From assembly GCA_963576725.1 (NCBI GenBank), contig OY755242.1, positions 1,502,404 through 1,566,403 of the forward strand: a stretch of DNA of 64,000 nt, given 5' to 3'. The notes under the pieces were generated by a model, which saw nothing but the letters and a program-made list of their open reading frames with translations, did no database searches and had not been told where the DNA came from. The position numbers and the translations under genes were made by a program. The DNA comes from Azorinus chamasolen. Lineage: Eukaryota; Mollusca; Bivalvia; Cardiida; Solecurtidae. Every line of letters starts with the position of its first letter. The first letter of the stretch is position 1. Below are positions 10,296 to 21,074 of the stretch, piece after piece.

Positions 10296-10649
10296 AAGTA
10301 AGGTTACGTTGTTTTCACAATAATTCCGATGTCCTTGCTACTATTTTGAGAACATGAGTCTCTTATCAGATCTAGATTCTCAAGACGCCAAGGGCATAAC
10401 TAATCTGTCCCACCCACAGTGTTTACATGTGGCCACAATCTTGCATTCTGGATCCAAGAATACTGGTCTTGCCCATAGAGTTTATATGTGACCTATAGGT
10501 TAACAATCTTGCATTCTGGTTCAAGGAATACTATATGAAGGTCTATGATGCCTAATACGTTTGACATTCGATTCCTATACTGTTTTCGCTTACAACAGAA
10601 CCTACGCCAAGCGGCCATGAATTTACTGAACACAATAGTCTTAAAAAAA
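10296..10649. other. no feature seen
   Basis: Apparently unique sequence apart from a loose duplication of CTTGCATTCTGG... (10430-10525). No coding signal. Confidence 0.3.
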
Positions 10650-10770
10650 AACTGGTTGCTTTATAAAGGAAACAAGTGATACAGAAAGCTCTTATATGAA
10701 TTTTCTGCATTACTTTTGACCTGCATTAAGCTACCACCTGTCTCACAGACCCATACTTAGACATATGTGT
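10650..10770. repeat. C-type core remnant
   Basis: CTGGTTGCTTTATAAAGG, GCAGAAAGCTC-like stretches and CTGCATTAAGCTACCACCTG belong to the C core; outer TIRs are missing. Confidence 0.5.
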
Positions 10771-11690
10771 GATGGCCGCTAAAGGTTCTACTGTTACTGG
10801 GCTTGACTATCCATCAGTGTGTGGGTACGGCTTAGCTGCGAATACATGTATTTTTGTGTTTCATTCAATTGATTAATATTTTATGTTATTTATTCTTCTC
10901 CCTTTTTAACTCTATTTATTTATTTTTACTTATTGTTCTAATATTGTTAGGTTAGTCTAATATTGTTATAATTTTTATCTTGTTATCTTATTATAATGTT
11001 CTAATATTATCTTAATTATTATTTATCAATTTATTTGTTTATTTGTTTGCTGAATGACTTTAAGTTGTTTGTTTTTATTCTTATTTATTTTCTTAATTTT
11101 ATTGTGTCTAATTTCTTATTTGGTTTGCAAAATAAATATATTTGGAAATATTACTGACAATCTTTTTATTGTTTGTGCACATTTGGATTTCTAAACTTTT
11201 GTATCCTAGGCCATGTGTAGTAATATCATGGTTAGTAATCCGTGCGTAATTTGCCGTACCTTGGACAGATAAGTAGGAAATGGCACACATTTTCAATTTG
11301 ATGATGTGTGCACTTAGTACAGATTGTTTGATTTCTCTCTATATTTGTATTTTTTTCCTGTTTCTACTTCTAAATCATGAGATGATATCCTAAATCTTGT
11401 CAAAGCAATTCTGAATTTCTTTTCATGAATAAATCAGAGATATTTTTCAAATTCGAGGTCATATTTAAATAGACCATAGGCCTCCAGGCGGTTAGAGTTA
11501 TTTATTTTTACGTACCATATATATATGGCGTGTTCAGCAAGCGTATAATTATTTAAATTTGGACATGTTAAAAAAACAGGCCAATACCTGTGTGAAATTA
11601 AATAGCCTGTGTAGTGTATATCTGTGTGATCTGTACTAGTTTTAGATGTAAATTGCTGTATGGAAAGCTAAATAAGTTTCCTGTGTGGAA
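10771..11690. other. AT-rich unique region
   Basis: Runs of TTATTTATTTTTATT-like sequence and no long open frame or recognised repeat. A 62-codon reverse frame at 11108-11296 has no protein-like features. Confidence 0.35.
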
Positions 11691-11693
11691 ATA

Positions 11694-11848
11694 CTGTAGA
11701 ACCCCTCTAATGCGACCACCTAAAAGAGGTATTATTCTGGGTGGTATATGCAGGTGGTTGCTTAATGCAGGAAAAAAAGTAATGCAGGAAGCTCCTAGAA
11801 GACACCCATGTTTATTCATTAAGTGGTCGCATTAGAGGAGTTCTACTG
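11694..11848 (+). mobile_element. C1 MITE lacking half its hairpin
   Basis: Flanked by TA (11692-11693, 11849-11850). Ends CTGTAGAACCCCTCTAATG and CATTAGAGGAGTTCTACTG. Only the left core arm (CAGGTGGTTGCTTAATGCAG to GAAGCTCC) survives, so about 50 bp of the right arm has been deleted. Confidence 0.75.
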
Positions 11849-11850
11849 TA

Positions 11851-12583
11851 TAATTTGAATACATGTATGTGTTTCTGTGTTTAATTTCAAATTGTTTTCT
11901 TGTGTTTCAAATGGTCTTTGTATTGATGAACAATAAATCAATAATTTCAATTACATACATATGTACACATGTATTATCAAACTGAAGTTAAATATTAGTT
12001 AAGTTATGTGTATGTCACTATTTTGTAATAAAATGATTATAGAGTAATTGACATTCTCGAATATTGACTTTGACATGCTTTTGGATGTTTGTTAAAACTG
12101 AACTTTTTTAAAATGAAAATGTCATATACATGCTACGGACTCGTTATCTAATCTGTTAATTTATAAAAAGAATCGGAGTTATTCGGAACTTGGGCGAAGA
12201 TGCCCGCGCTGATTTCCGTTTTGGGATAGCGGTAATATAAACATTATAGCTGACAAATATATCCTGTCGGAAAATGGGTTGTAAGCATCATTTTCATGAT
12301 ATGTATACGTGTACAACTTCTGGTGTTGATTGATTAATACGGAAAATGCGCACAATGAACTCTGTGATGTACTGACACGTACTGTGCATAGAATGTTACA
12401 TTCAAGTTTTTTTGTGATCTGAGTGTGCTGACACAATATAATAGGATGAAGTTGGTTTACCTATGCTCTAAATAAATTATTTTTTTATTATTATTCTTAT
12501 TTATACATAAGTATTAAATAAATTTTATTTTAAATGTTCTATATGCATTAACTATAGCCTGTTTTGTTGATTTATCTATGTGA
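11851..12583. other. no gene; AT-rich
   Basis: Includes poly-A-signal-like AATAAA strings (11932, 12468) but no open frame with coding character. Nothing else identified. Confidence 0.3.
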
Positions 12584-12639
12584 AGCGCTTTTGAACGCAC
12601 ATATCCTGTGTGAAAAGAGTGCTACATAAATGTGGTATA

Positions 12640-12673
<34 letters not shown>

Positions 12674-12705
12674 TATAATAATAATAATAATAATAATTCA
12701 ATAAA
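12584..12705 (+). mobile_element. retroposon 3' tail with (TAA)n
   Basis: GTGAAGCGCTTTTGAACGC, GTGAAAAGAGTGCTACATA and TGGTATAATA run into a (TAA)n tract. The same tail occurs at 14155. It looks like the 3' end of a SINE or LINE whose body is absent. Confidence 0.55.
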
Positions 12706-12728
12706 TATTTAATGTTTTATATTAACAC

Positions 12729-13637
12729 ATAAATGACCTTCCAGACTGTGTAGGATCATCGGTACGACTATTTGCAGACGATTGCCTACTTTACCGAACC
12801 ATCAGGAATAGTAAAGATCAAGAAAAACTTCAGTCAGATTTAACAAACCTGGAAACATGGGCAATTAAATGGGGTATGCGATTCAACGCCAAGAAATGTT
12901 ACATCCTCTCCATAAACCAGAAGATATCCAAATTCTACCAACTAAACAGCCATATCCTACAAGAGGTACAAGATAATCCGTATCTAGGCATACAGATATC
13001 CAAAGACCTCAAGTGGAGTGTGCACATAAACAATTTATGTAGAAAAGCCAATGCCACACTTGGATTCTTAAGACGGAACCTGAGAAACGTTCCTGAAAAA
13101 TGCCGGAAAACGGCATACATTTCAGTAGTAAGATCTATCATGGAGTATGGCGCAACCATCTGGAATCCGTACCTCAAAGGGGACATAGACAAACTGGAAA
13201 GAATTCAGAACCGTGCAGTCAGATTCATAAAAAAGAACTATAGAGACAGAGAGACAGGAGCAGTCACAAGGATGAGAGAACAACTGGGATTAGAGACCCT
13301 TGAAGACAGGAGACTAAGCCTTCGTCTAATACTTATGTATAAGGTAGTTGAGGGCTTGGTACCTGCTCTACCGACATCCACATTCACAAAGCCGGCAAAA
13401 CCGAGAAGAAACATCAAAGCTACCAAGTTTAAAGACTGCGATACAAGAAATATAATAGAAAACCAAGTATGCAATAACTCAAGAGGGTTGGCAGTCCCAA
13501 ATGGCAAGACCCCTCAATACAGAAATTCATTTTTTGTAGACACTACGGTGCAATGGAACAAACTGCCTAACAGCATAGTGCATGCTGATTCCGTAGAGGC
13601 TTTCAAGACAGCCCTACGAGATCATCGCCAATTATAA
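12729..13637 (+). CDS. CR1/Jockey-type reverse transcriptase, 5'-truncated
   Basis: This is the last third of the ORF2 of a non-LTR retrotransposon. The open frame can be followed from 12729, well upstream of the first ATG at 12876, giving about 302 residues. Near residue 13 is FADD, the catalytic box of the reverse transcriptase palm. WAIKWGMRFNAKKC follows, then the thumb region YLGIQISKDLKWSVHI and a C-terminal segment with RNSFFV, WNKLP and FKTALRDH, typical of CR1/L2/Jockey-like elements. Endonuclease and the N-terminal palm are missing, so it cannot move by itself. The frame is intact to the TAA at 13635, which suggests a recent insertion. Confidence 0.85.
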   Translation: MNDLPDCVGSSVRLFADDCLLYRTIRNSKDQEKLQSDLTNLETWAIKWGMRFNAKKCYILSINQKISKFYQLNSHILQEVQDNPYLGIQISKDLKWSVHINNLCRKANATLGFLRRNLRNVPEKCRKTAYISVVRSIMEYGATIWNPYLKGDIDKLERIQNRAVRFIKKNYRDRETGAVTRMREQLGLETLEDRRLSLRLILMYKVVEGLVPALPTSTFTKPAKPRRNIKATKFKDCDTRNIIENQVCNNSRGLAVPNGKTPQYRNSFFVDTTVQWNKLPNSIVHADSVEAFKTALRDHRQL

Positions 13638-13720
13638 TGGCGTCTCTTCTCACCCGTCGTGTAAAAGCCTTAATAGGATTCTACGACGTATAGATACAGA
13701 TACAGATACAGATACATCGA
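12729..13720 (+). mobile_element. 5'-truncated CR1-like LINE
   Basis: Covers the reverse transcriptase fragment plus about 80 bp of 3' UTR ending in a short repeat of GATACA from 13690. Such short tandem tails are usual for CR1/Jockey elements in place of poly-A. Truncation at the 5' end fits target-primed reverse transcription. Confidence 0.8.
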
Positions 13721-13919
13721 TACTTAAATTGCCCAAGTAATGTGTATACATACATATAGACGATATGTAGTAAAAAAACGCAGATTCTACATAATTATAA
13801 TGTAGGAGCTGTCGTTGAGAATCGGTCATTTAATTTCGAATTAATTCCTCCGTAAATCAGATCACTTTGTGCTTCTCTTTTTAACCCGGTTTTTACTTCA
13901 TAACTTTTATACGGATTTT

Positions 13920-14110
13920 AAGCTAATGCTCTTGTAAATAGAGTAGACCAAGATCAGATGGCTCATATGTAGGAGCCGTCTGGTCAGGGGTCTGCTCTGC
14001 TCTGCTATAATATAGATATGACTCTACAGGTTCTGCCATGGCTAAAACTTCATGAGTCCATGTGCTGTAGATTAATCTAGATTTAATTAATATTCATTCT
14101 ATTTCATATC
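13920..14110 (-). mobile_element. A1 MITE, reverse, partial
   Basis: GTAAATAGAGTAGACCAAG, GTAGGAGCCGTCTGGTCAGG and then TTCTGCCATGGC and ATTAATATTCATTC give the reversed A1 arm. No TTAA ends. Confidence 0.6.
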
Positions 14111-14154
14111 TTATATTTTCTTTAATTTCTGCTTTAGTATGTAGATCTGTATAA

Positions 14155-14218
14155 ATGTTTTAATTGTAAAGCACCTTTGAACGCATTTAGATATGAAAAG
14201 AGTGCTCTATACATATGG

Positions 14219-14260
<42 letters not shown>

Positions 14261-14262
14261 GT
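14155..14262 (+). mobile_element. second retroposon tail with (TAA)n
   Basis: GTAAAGCACCTTTGAACGC, GAAAAGAGTGCTCTATACA and TGGTATAATAATAAT. (TAA)n from 14218 to 14261. Matches the tail at 12584. Confidence 0.55.
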
Positions 14263-14580
14263 CATTATTTCTTATATGCTTACTGTTGGGGGAAAGGGTT
14301 ACTTCTTTATTTACAAGCAGATTTAAACCGTTTGTGTTAACGGTCAGATATAGCTTACTTCCTATGTTAGAGTTGGAAAATGTATAATATGCAAGTGTCT
14401 GCAAAGGTTGGTTTAATTAAGCCCAGGATTTTGATAAATTAACAGTTTTAAATCACTCTTGATTCTTTGAACAGTAAAATATAAATTTATGAAACGATCA
14501 GAGAAATGTACATGTATATACCGTGTACAATGTCTCTGATACGAACACCTGTGTGTAAACACACGCAGTCCGTGAAATTT
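14263..14580. other. no feature seen
   Basis: AT-rich, no repeat family recognised and no coding signal. Confidence 0.3.
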
Positions 14581-14590
14581 TCCCTAACTG

Positions 14591-14649
14591 TGACGTCATG
14601 TATGTTACGCTTCCGGTTCATCGCATTTAAAGTTTTGGATGATGATAAG
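14591..14649 (+). promoter_or_regulatory. candidate promoter: CRE plus ETS, then a donor
   Basis: TGACGTCA (14591-14598) is a full CRE. CTTCCGG (14610-14616) is an ETS site on the other strand, 12 bases later. CRE and ETS motifs often lie close together in TATA-less promoters. A usable splice donor, AAG|GTAATA, follows at 14650. A non-coding first exon ending here could splice to 19354. Its own ATGs would give only a four-codon uORF across that junction. Confidence 0.4.
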
Positions 14650-14659
14650 GTAATACTTT

Positions 14660-15240
14660 CACTGTACATATGATATAATGCATAATTGCATTGTCCAGAC
14701 TGAGTTTAGTGGGTGAAAATGATGCTGAAGAATACGCTGGTGGTTTGCAAATTTTTTTAACTTGAGATTAATTCAATGAGCAAGCTGATTTACTTGAGAT
14801 GTGTTGCAGCTTTCACCATTTTGTTTATAGCCAAATGATGCATGTCATGACCATGTGCTGTGCATGTTTTGTACACATTTAAACGTGTAATCAACCAGAC
14901 AGTGGTATATTAATGTATATTCGATTTATTATTGAAGGAAAATTGAGGTTGTCGGTGTTTCTGGTTAGTGTCATGTATTTTAGTATTGTTGCAGGCTCCA
15001 AAGTGTGTGTTTTCGTACATTCGTCCCGACACTCTTCGTACTACTTATTGCTCGAACTCAGTTCTATCATTCGACATTGTATCACTGGTCTTAGTTATTC
15101 GGCGAACCAAGTTCTTGTGATAAACACAAAAGTGAAAATCAGATTGTATGTTCCTCTGTCGGTCTAAATATGTAATTTTGTTCGAACTGCTTCTAGCTTT
15201 TGTTTCATTGTGGAGAAGTTTTACAGATATTCATTTTTAA
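14660..15240. other. no gene identified
   Basis: An 84-codon frame (14913-15167) has no recognisable motif and probably is chance. No repeat family found. Confidence 0.3.
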
Positions 15241-15244
15241 TCAT

Positions 15245-15460
15245 ATACTCCATAACTACACAGCCTTTGCAAACAATGTAGATGCAGGCCAGACGACATG
15301 GTAGGCTGACCAGTAATCTGTCCTGTATGCTTTTACTTACAGAAATGATTAGTCTACAGTTTCAGCTGTGGCCAATAATTTCTTTGTACATGTGCTTATT
15401 AACAACCTAAATGGCCATGATATCATATTTTGCTTGACTTTTCATGGAGTGAAGTGTTAA
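15245..15460 (-). mobile_element. A1 MITE, reverse, decayed
   Basis: ACTCCATAACTACACAGCC, GCAAACAATGTAGATGCAGG, CATGGAGTGAAGTGTTAA at right. Core reduced. Confidence 0.6.
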
Positions 15461-15600
15461 CTCCTTACTCCATACTCGTTATGCCTTTGTAAACCGTGTA
15501 GAACCAGATAAGATACTTCTTAAGATAGCTCTTGTATAGGACGTGTCTGATCAGGATCTGCTGTTAGCTAAATGTTAAAGATGTTCTATTATTTGTCATA
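15461..15600. repeat. A-type MITE left part
   Basis: CTCCTTACTCCATACTC joined to GTAAACCGTGTAGAACCAG and GACGTGTCTGATCAGGATC. It follows the previous copy directly. Confidence 0.5.
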
Positions 15601-15815
15601 GCTTTAAAATCCCATGTTATGTCGATCATACAAAGTGGGGGAAAATATAATTTAGTTTACTCAGTTTCATCTTATTATTATTCTTTCTTCCTATTCTTCT
15701 TCTTCTGCCATGATTGAACTTGTCATTTCTCAGTAAGTAATAGATACTAATGAAACTTCATATGAAAATTGCTGGTTATGTGCAGATGTGCATTCCACTT
15801 TTGATTTTTTTTTAA

Positions 15816-16440
15816 ATTGCCGTAGTTACCAAATGGTTGGCTCTGATTAGTCGATATTTAGATATTGTCTGCCCAAGTTGGATTTTGATAGATTTGCTGA
15901 AAAATTGGTATCATGGGATAATGTATATGTAGTACTACAAATCGATTGGTAGGTGTTTCAAAAGTATTTTGGTTGCCATGGTAACTGAATGGTGGGCTCT
16001 GATTGATCTAAATTAAGTTCTTGTTCGACAAAATTTAGATATTGTGCAATTTTGCTGGAAATGGAGATCGTTTGGTACTCCAATTTTGATTGGTAAGTGT
16101 TTTGAGAGTATATATAAGTTGCCATGGTAACTCTATGCTGGGGTCTGATTACTCCAAATTTGATATTTTGCGGATTTTCCAGAATTTGGTATTTAGGGTT
16201 ATTTTGAACCCTAAACTCAATCAAAGGTGTTTTGAAAGCATTGGTTGCCATGGTAACAGTGTAGTGGCCTCTGGTTGGTGAAAATTGTATATATTCTAAT
16301 CTTTGATTTTGTTGAAAATATGTATCTTAGGACTACTCAGTACTCAGAAATGATTGGTAGGTGTTTCAAATATTGGTTGCCATGGTAACTCAATGATGGC
16401 CTACATGGTTGGTGGGAATTAGATATTTGCTTAGTTATCA
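15816..16440 (+). repeat. tandem repeat carrying X-box (RFX) palindromes
   Basis: Five units of about 126-155 bp. Four hold the identical 14-mer GTTGCCATGGTAAC, at 15972, 16118, 16244 and 16376; a degenerate one is at 15816. This 14-mer matches the RFX X-box (GTTNCCATGGNAAC type) except for one base. Around it the units share TTGGTAGGTGTTTCAAA and GGGCTCTGATT. The array lies upstream of the first well-supported exon of the RRM gene. Unit sequence outside the X-box has drifted more than the box itself. Confidence 0.7.
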
Positions 16441-16527
16441 ATACCAGTTGTCCGTTTCGTTTGGGGGAGTCCCAGACATTCTGCAATGGATTCTGTTACA
16501 ATAAGATCTTGTTTTATATTACATCTA

Positions 16528-16750
16528 TTAACCCTTTCCCTGTTCTATGTTTGTTTCAAATTGCAATACCTACTGAATATTCACGGACTAAATAGTTATA
16601 ATGAAATAAGGAAGGTTGGATATTGTAGCCATTTTAGAAACTAAAGAACCAGATCTATCAAATTCTATTAGCAAACAGAGTAGATCCTGATGAGACGGCT
16701 GATCTGGGTCTACTCTGTTTGCAAATGCATGGAAACACGTTTGTATTAAT
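16528..16750 (+). mobile_element. A2 MITE, right end lost
   Basis: TTAACCCTTTCCCTGTTCTA at left. Core GTAGATCCTGATGAGACGGC then CTGATCTGGGTCTACTC: the right arm is intact but half the centre is missing. Ends at AAACACGTTTG. Confidence 0.7.
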
Positions 16751-17348
16751 TATATTTATATAAATGTTTCAAAATGGGCCGGGTCTTGAATATTCACTCA
16801 CCACTTGGAAAATATGTTTCAAACTTCCATTGATATAAAACAACCTTGATGTGAAGATGGTCATAAAGAAAGGACTTTTTGCAGCTTACATGTATGGTGT
16901 GAAATGGGTGCTTGACTTACAGACAATATCTTTGCAAGAAGCGGGACATCCATGTCCTTTGGGCACAATGCTAGTTTAAAGTTTAGATATGTAAACTATA
17001 TCGATAATGACCTGTGGAAACAGTCTGGTCCCAGATCGGTTGGCTGCACAAAAGGTGAGGCCTGATCTGAGATCCAAAGTTTTCTTCATTCAGACTAGAC
17101 TTATGCAAACAAAAAGTCAGAAGGAAAATTAAATGTATTAATAGTTTTGAAAATGAAGAATAAATTTGTAAATACTTTTGAAAATGAAGGTGACAAAAAT
17201 TATTTACTATACAAATAGTTGATCTACATTAATCATTCATTCACATAGATGTATGACACCTCAATATCGTCATCATGATATTTATAGCCATATTATTTAG
17301 TCTCAATCAAAATAAGCAAAGCCTGGTTTAATTATGCCCCCATCCCTT
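16751..17348. other. no gene; faint G-type traces
   Basis: GGTCCCAGATCGGTTGGCTG and CTGATCTGAGATCC near 17020-17080 resemble a decayed G or A core. Otherwise nothing recognised. Confidence 0.3.
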
Positions 17349-18404
17349 TTTAGCTGACCAGCGAACAAAGTGCTCAGGGTGAGCTTTTGTGATCGCCTGA
17401 TATCTGTTGTTTGCGGCGTGCGTCGTCCTACAGGGTTCTCAGCTTTCATCTTTACCACATAGCATCATATTCAGGTCCTCTACAAAAGTTATATAATTGA
17501 AATTATGCCCTTGGGGTCAAAATTGGCCCTGCCCCAGGTGTGCCTTGTCTTATACAGAAACATATAGTAAAACTTTGAAAATCTTCTCCTCTGAAACTAG
17601 AAGGTTCTCAGCTTTTATATTTGGCACATAGCATCATATTCAGGTCTTCTACAATTTAAGTTATATAAATTATGCCCCTGGGGTCAAAATTGGCCCCACC
17701 CCAGGTGTGGCCATTTTTCAATAGAAACATATATGGAGAAAACTTTGAAAATCTTCTCCTGAAACTGGAAGGTTCTCAGCTTTCATATTTGGCACATAGC
17801 ATCATGTTCAGGTCGTCTACAAAATTTGTATAAATTATGCCCATGGGGTCAAAATTGGCCCCGCCGCAGGGGTGGCCATTTTTCAATAGAAACATAGAGA
17901 ACACTTTGAAATCTTCTCCTGAAACTGGAAGGTTCTCAGCTTTCATAGCAACATGTTCAGGTCCTCTACAAAATTTGTATAAATTATGCCCATGGGGTCA
18001 AAATTGACCCCGCCGCAGGATTGGCCATTTTTCAATAGAAACATAGAGAAAACTTTGAAAATCTTCACCTGAAACTGGAAGGTTCTCAGCTTTCATAGCA
18101 TCATGTTCAGGTTCTCTACAAAATTTGTATAAATTATGCCCATGGGGTCAAAATTGACCCCGCCCCAGGGGTGGCCATTTTTCAATAGAAACATATCGTG
18201 AAAACTTTGAAAAATCTTCTCCTCTGAAACTGGAAGGTTCTCAGCTTTAATATTTGGCACATAGCATCATGTGCAGGTCCTCTACAAAAGTTATATAAAT
18301 TATCTGTATGTTTTCTATAGAAACATAATTATACATGTAATGAAAATTTGAAAGTCTTCTCCTTTGTCTGGTGAGCGATATCAGGGCCATCATGGCCCTC
18401 TTGT
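17349..18404 (+). mobile_element. M element: HINE-like with tandem core
   Basis: Starts TTAGCTGACCAGCGAAC... and ends with the hairpin GGGCC-ATCAT-GGCCC followed by TCTTGT. Between are about six imperfect copies of a 120-170 bp unit (GAAACTGGAAGGTTCTCAGC, ATTATGCCCATGGGGTC, GCCCCGCCCCAGG). No protein is encoded. The architecture matches the tandem-core mollusc elements called pearl, thought to be non-autonomous Helentrons. Confidence 0.65.
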
Positions 18405-18710
18405 AATAAATTTATGGGCCTATTATGGGGGTATATTACTGGACTTTTCTGGTGTCTGCATGGGTCTGTTAAAAGGACCCTTTCCTAACGCAAAATCTGT
18501 AACATTTTTCCCCAGTTTTTTTGGAAAAAAATGCCATTAATTATTAGGTATCAAATTTTAATTAAAGTGCCAACAAATTCCAAAATGAGTTAAAATGGGA
18601 CCAAATATGCTTTCCTAATCATTGAGTTTCACATGTGAAAAATTATTAAAATCCATTTTCTTGAAGTTGCCAGGAAAAGTCCCAATTGATTTTCAAATGT
18701 TGGACCGACA
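18405..18710. other. no feature seen
   Basis: Unique AT-rich sequence. Confidence 0.3.
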
Positions 18711-18960
18711 TTAACCCTTTCCCTGTTCTGTATTTAGGCTAAATTTCAATACCTGTTGAATTTTCATTTACAAAATAGTTAAAGAAATATGGAAGGTAGA
18801 ACATTGTAGACATTTTAGAACGCAAATAAACAGATCTATCAAATTCTATTAGCAAACAGTGTAGACCCTGATCAGACAGGTCCTCTAGGAGCCATCTGAT
18901 CTGGGTCTACTCTGTAAAAGCAAATGTGTGAAAACATGTTAATATGAGGGAAAGGGTTAA
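18711..18960 (+). mobile_element. A2 MITE, complete
   Basis: TTAACCCTTTCCCTGTTCTG to GAGGGAAAGGGTTAA, 250 bp. Core GTAGACCCTGATCAGACAGG and CTCTAGGAGCCATCTGATC. TTAA at both ends. Confidence 0.8.
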
Positions 18961-19353
18961 ATAATTATAAATACAATACAACATAATATATACAATTATA
19001 TATGTCTGACGACATATTATACAACACGGAAATATGTGAGCCTCGGCTGCCATTCACATTCAGTATCCCGAAACAGTATGTCTTTGAGCTGATGAGGTGA
19101 CATAGTAGACCAACATTTCAAATCAATAACTCGTAGATCATCTGCTTTCTTACCTGGAGTCTCCATATTTGGCAGACAGATAATGAGGTCAGTTATGAGT
19201 AGATGACCCGATTGATTTTGAAGTCAGAAAGGCAAGGTCATAAGATATTCAAGGTCATTAGTAAAGGTTATAGACTGACTGCCACTGCGGGGCATACATG
19301 TTTAATAACATTCCTTATATCTATTCCTGTTTATTTCTGTATTGTGTTTTCAG
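18961..19353. other. no repeat; upstream flank of an exon
   Basis: AT-rich. Contains CTCTATT-like pyrimidine stretches leading to the acceptor TGTGTTTTCAG at 19343-19353. Confidence 0.35.
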
Positions 19354-19433
19354 ATAAGATATGATGGACCTTTGAACAGTGCATGTATTGATATCTGTTC
19401 TCCACTGGACCCAAGATTATTAGTCTACCATTG
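19354..19433 (+). CDS. upstream exon of the RRM gene (UTR or coding)
   Basis: Acceptor TGTATTGTGTTTTCAG before it and donor TTG|GTAAGTC after it are both strong. Only one frame is open: 26 codons from IRYDGPLNSAC to RLLVYH plus TG. That split codon completes as TGT with the first base of the exon at 24159, and the frame continues into the RRM. So the exon can be coding. It contains no in-frame ATG, so it needs a start in a further upstream exon. The alternative is that it is 5' UTR and translation begins at the ATG pair at 24169. Confidence 0.55.
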
Positions 19434-19738
19434 GTAAGTCAAACTAAGGACATGTATTTGACTATTTGTACGCTTAAGTGTTTTTTGAAAAAAAAAATTC
19501 TGCAATAGTTTCAAAGCTGATATTTATCCAATTGAATTTGTCTGTTTTTGAAGAAATGCCATAGCATCATGGTGGATTGTTTTTATTTGCTTTTTGCAAG
19601 AACTTGAACAATTTGTCATAGTTTCAACATCAATGGTCAGTACAGCTACTCCTATAAAAGTTAATTGTACACCATCACCAGGACTACAACTGAATTAGGG
19701 ACATTTCCCTGTCACACTTAATTAAAGATTAATGGCCC

Positions 19739-20390
19739 TAAACCCTTTCTCTCATATACATGCAGGGTTTTCATTTTCATTCATTACAACCGATTATTTT
19801 CTGGACATAGCAGATGCACTGACATGTTCTTAGATTGAATTTTCATGGTTTCTAGAAAAACTACCGATGCAAAGCTCATTTCAGTCTATGGTTTCAATCG
19901 GCTGAAAATGAAAAGCCTGTACATCCCTTTTAATGTCTTTGCTAAAAGAGTACACCGAGATCAGACAGGTCCTATAGGAGCTGTCAGAACAGAGTCTGCT
20001 CTGTTTGCTTATGGAATTATATGGACCTAGCCCATCAGGTATTATATGGACCTAGCCCATCAGGTATTATATGGACCTAGCCCATCAGGTTTTATATGGA
20101 CCTAGCCCAACAGGTATTTTATGGACCTAGCCCATCAGGTATTATATGGACTTAGCCCAACAGGTATTATATGGACCTAGCCCATCAGGTATTATATGGA
20201 CCTAGCCCATCAGGTATTATATGGACTCAGGTATTATATGGACCTAGCTCATCAGGTATTATATGGACCTAGCCCATCAGGTTTTGTCTAAGCCAAATAT
20301 TCCCTTGAATATTTTACATCATAAGAAATAGGTTCATGAACTTAAGAAGTCATCAATTTATGCATAAATGTTCATTAGGGAAATGGTTAA
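19739..20390 (-). mobile_element. A2-like MITE with an internal 25-bp array
   Basis: AAACCCTTTCTCTCATATAC at left and TCATTAGGGAAATGGTTAA at right enclose the core GTACACCGAGATCAGACAGG / TAGGAGCTGTCAG and a run of tandem repeats grown from the arm just after TTTGCTTATGGAATTATATG. Confidence 0.65.
20013..20284. repeat. tandem array T2, 25-bp unit
   Basis: About eleven copies of GGTATTATATGGACCTAGCC plus CATCA, 24-25 bp. The first unit merges into the MITE arm sequence GGAATTATATGGACC, showing where it arose. Confidence 0.85.
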
Positions 20391-20799
20391 AACTAGGGAT
20401 GGGAATGAATACCAAATTTGTTATTTGAATATTCGGTCAAACTTGTATTCGAATATTCGGAAGAATTTGCGTTCGTGTACTGTATCCAAAGTTCAACCAT
20501 GTACTTCTCTGAGTCTGAAAGATAGACAATCTTTTCAAGTCTTATGTGGGCCTAAACATATTCTGCACGTTCATCAGTGACGTGTGCTGGATGTAACTTG
20601 ACTTTTGATAAAGAGTGTCTGCTATGTTACCTGTACCCTTTTACGCCTATTGTCTACTTTTGTAGACAAAATTATAAAATAGTATTTTGACAAAATATCA
20701 TCCCATATTATAAAATAAAACTGAGACATGACCATTGTGCACTATTTACTAAAGTTTTGACAAAAATCATGAAAAATAAAAATTAAAGCATGAATGGGT
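20391..20799. other. no gene identified
   Basis: Includes GAATACCAAATTTG / GAATATTCGG repeats (20410-20460). The 70-codon frame starting at 20368 has no protein-like features. Confidence 0.3.
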
Positions 20800-20940
20800 T
20801 AACCCCGGGGTGGAGAGGATGTGTGGGTGGGAGACACGGAAAAGCGTCTTTGTAATTTCGGGGTGGGACTGGGATTTGAACCCCGGACCTCCGGACTGAT
20901 AGTTACGCGCGTTACCACTAGACCAACACCACCTGCAAGG
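20800..20940 (-). mobile_element. tRNA-derived SINE
   Basis: On the - strand TGGTCTAGTGGT (complement of 20914-20925) fits box A and GGGGTTCAAATCCC (20871-20884) fits box B of a tRNA promoter. The acceptor stem pairs badly, so it is a SINE head, not a working tRNA. The body follows to about 20800. Confidence 0.65.
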
Positions 20941-20950
20941 TGCATACTCA

Positions 20951-21045
20951 AATAGTAGAATGGTAATTTCTCCGCCAAGCCCTATGTTGTGACCACTAGA
21001 CGATTCTAAAGAGTGGTCACTACATAGGGTTTGGTGGAAAAATAA
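20951..21045. mobile_element. F foldback MITE
   Basis: AATTTCTCCGCCAAGCCCTA and TAGGGTTTGGTGGAAAAAT pair, as do TTGTGACCACT and AGTGGTCACTA, around GACGATTCTAAAG. Short copy of the element at 53208. Confidence 0.6.
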
Positions 21046-21074
21046 TGAAGTTATTCTTGAAATTTGTTAAATTT

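Noticed and set aside
12876..13637. Host gene starting at the ATG at 12876
   Set aside because: The open frame extends upstream through the FADD box, showing it is a truncated retrotransposon ORF with an internal Met.
16090..16281. Frames on both strands in the X-box array
   Set aside because: They read through tandem units and share no protein features.
20800..20940. Working tRNA gene on the - strand
   Set aside because: Boxes A and B are good, but the acceptor stem has several mismatches and the body continues as a SINE.
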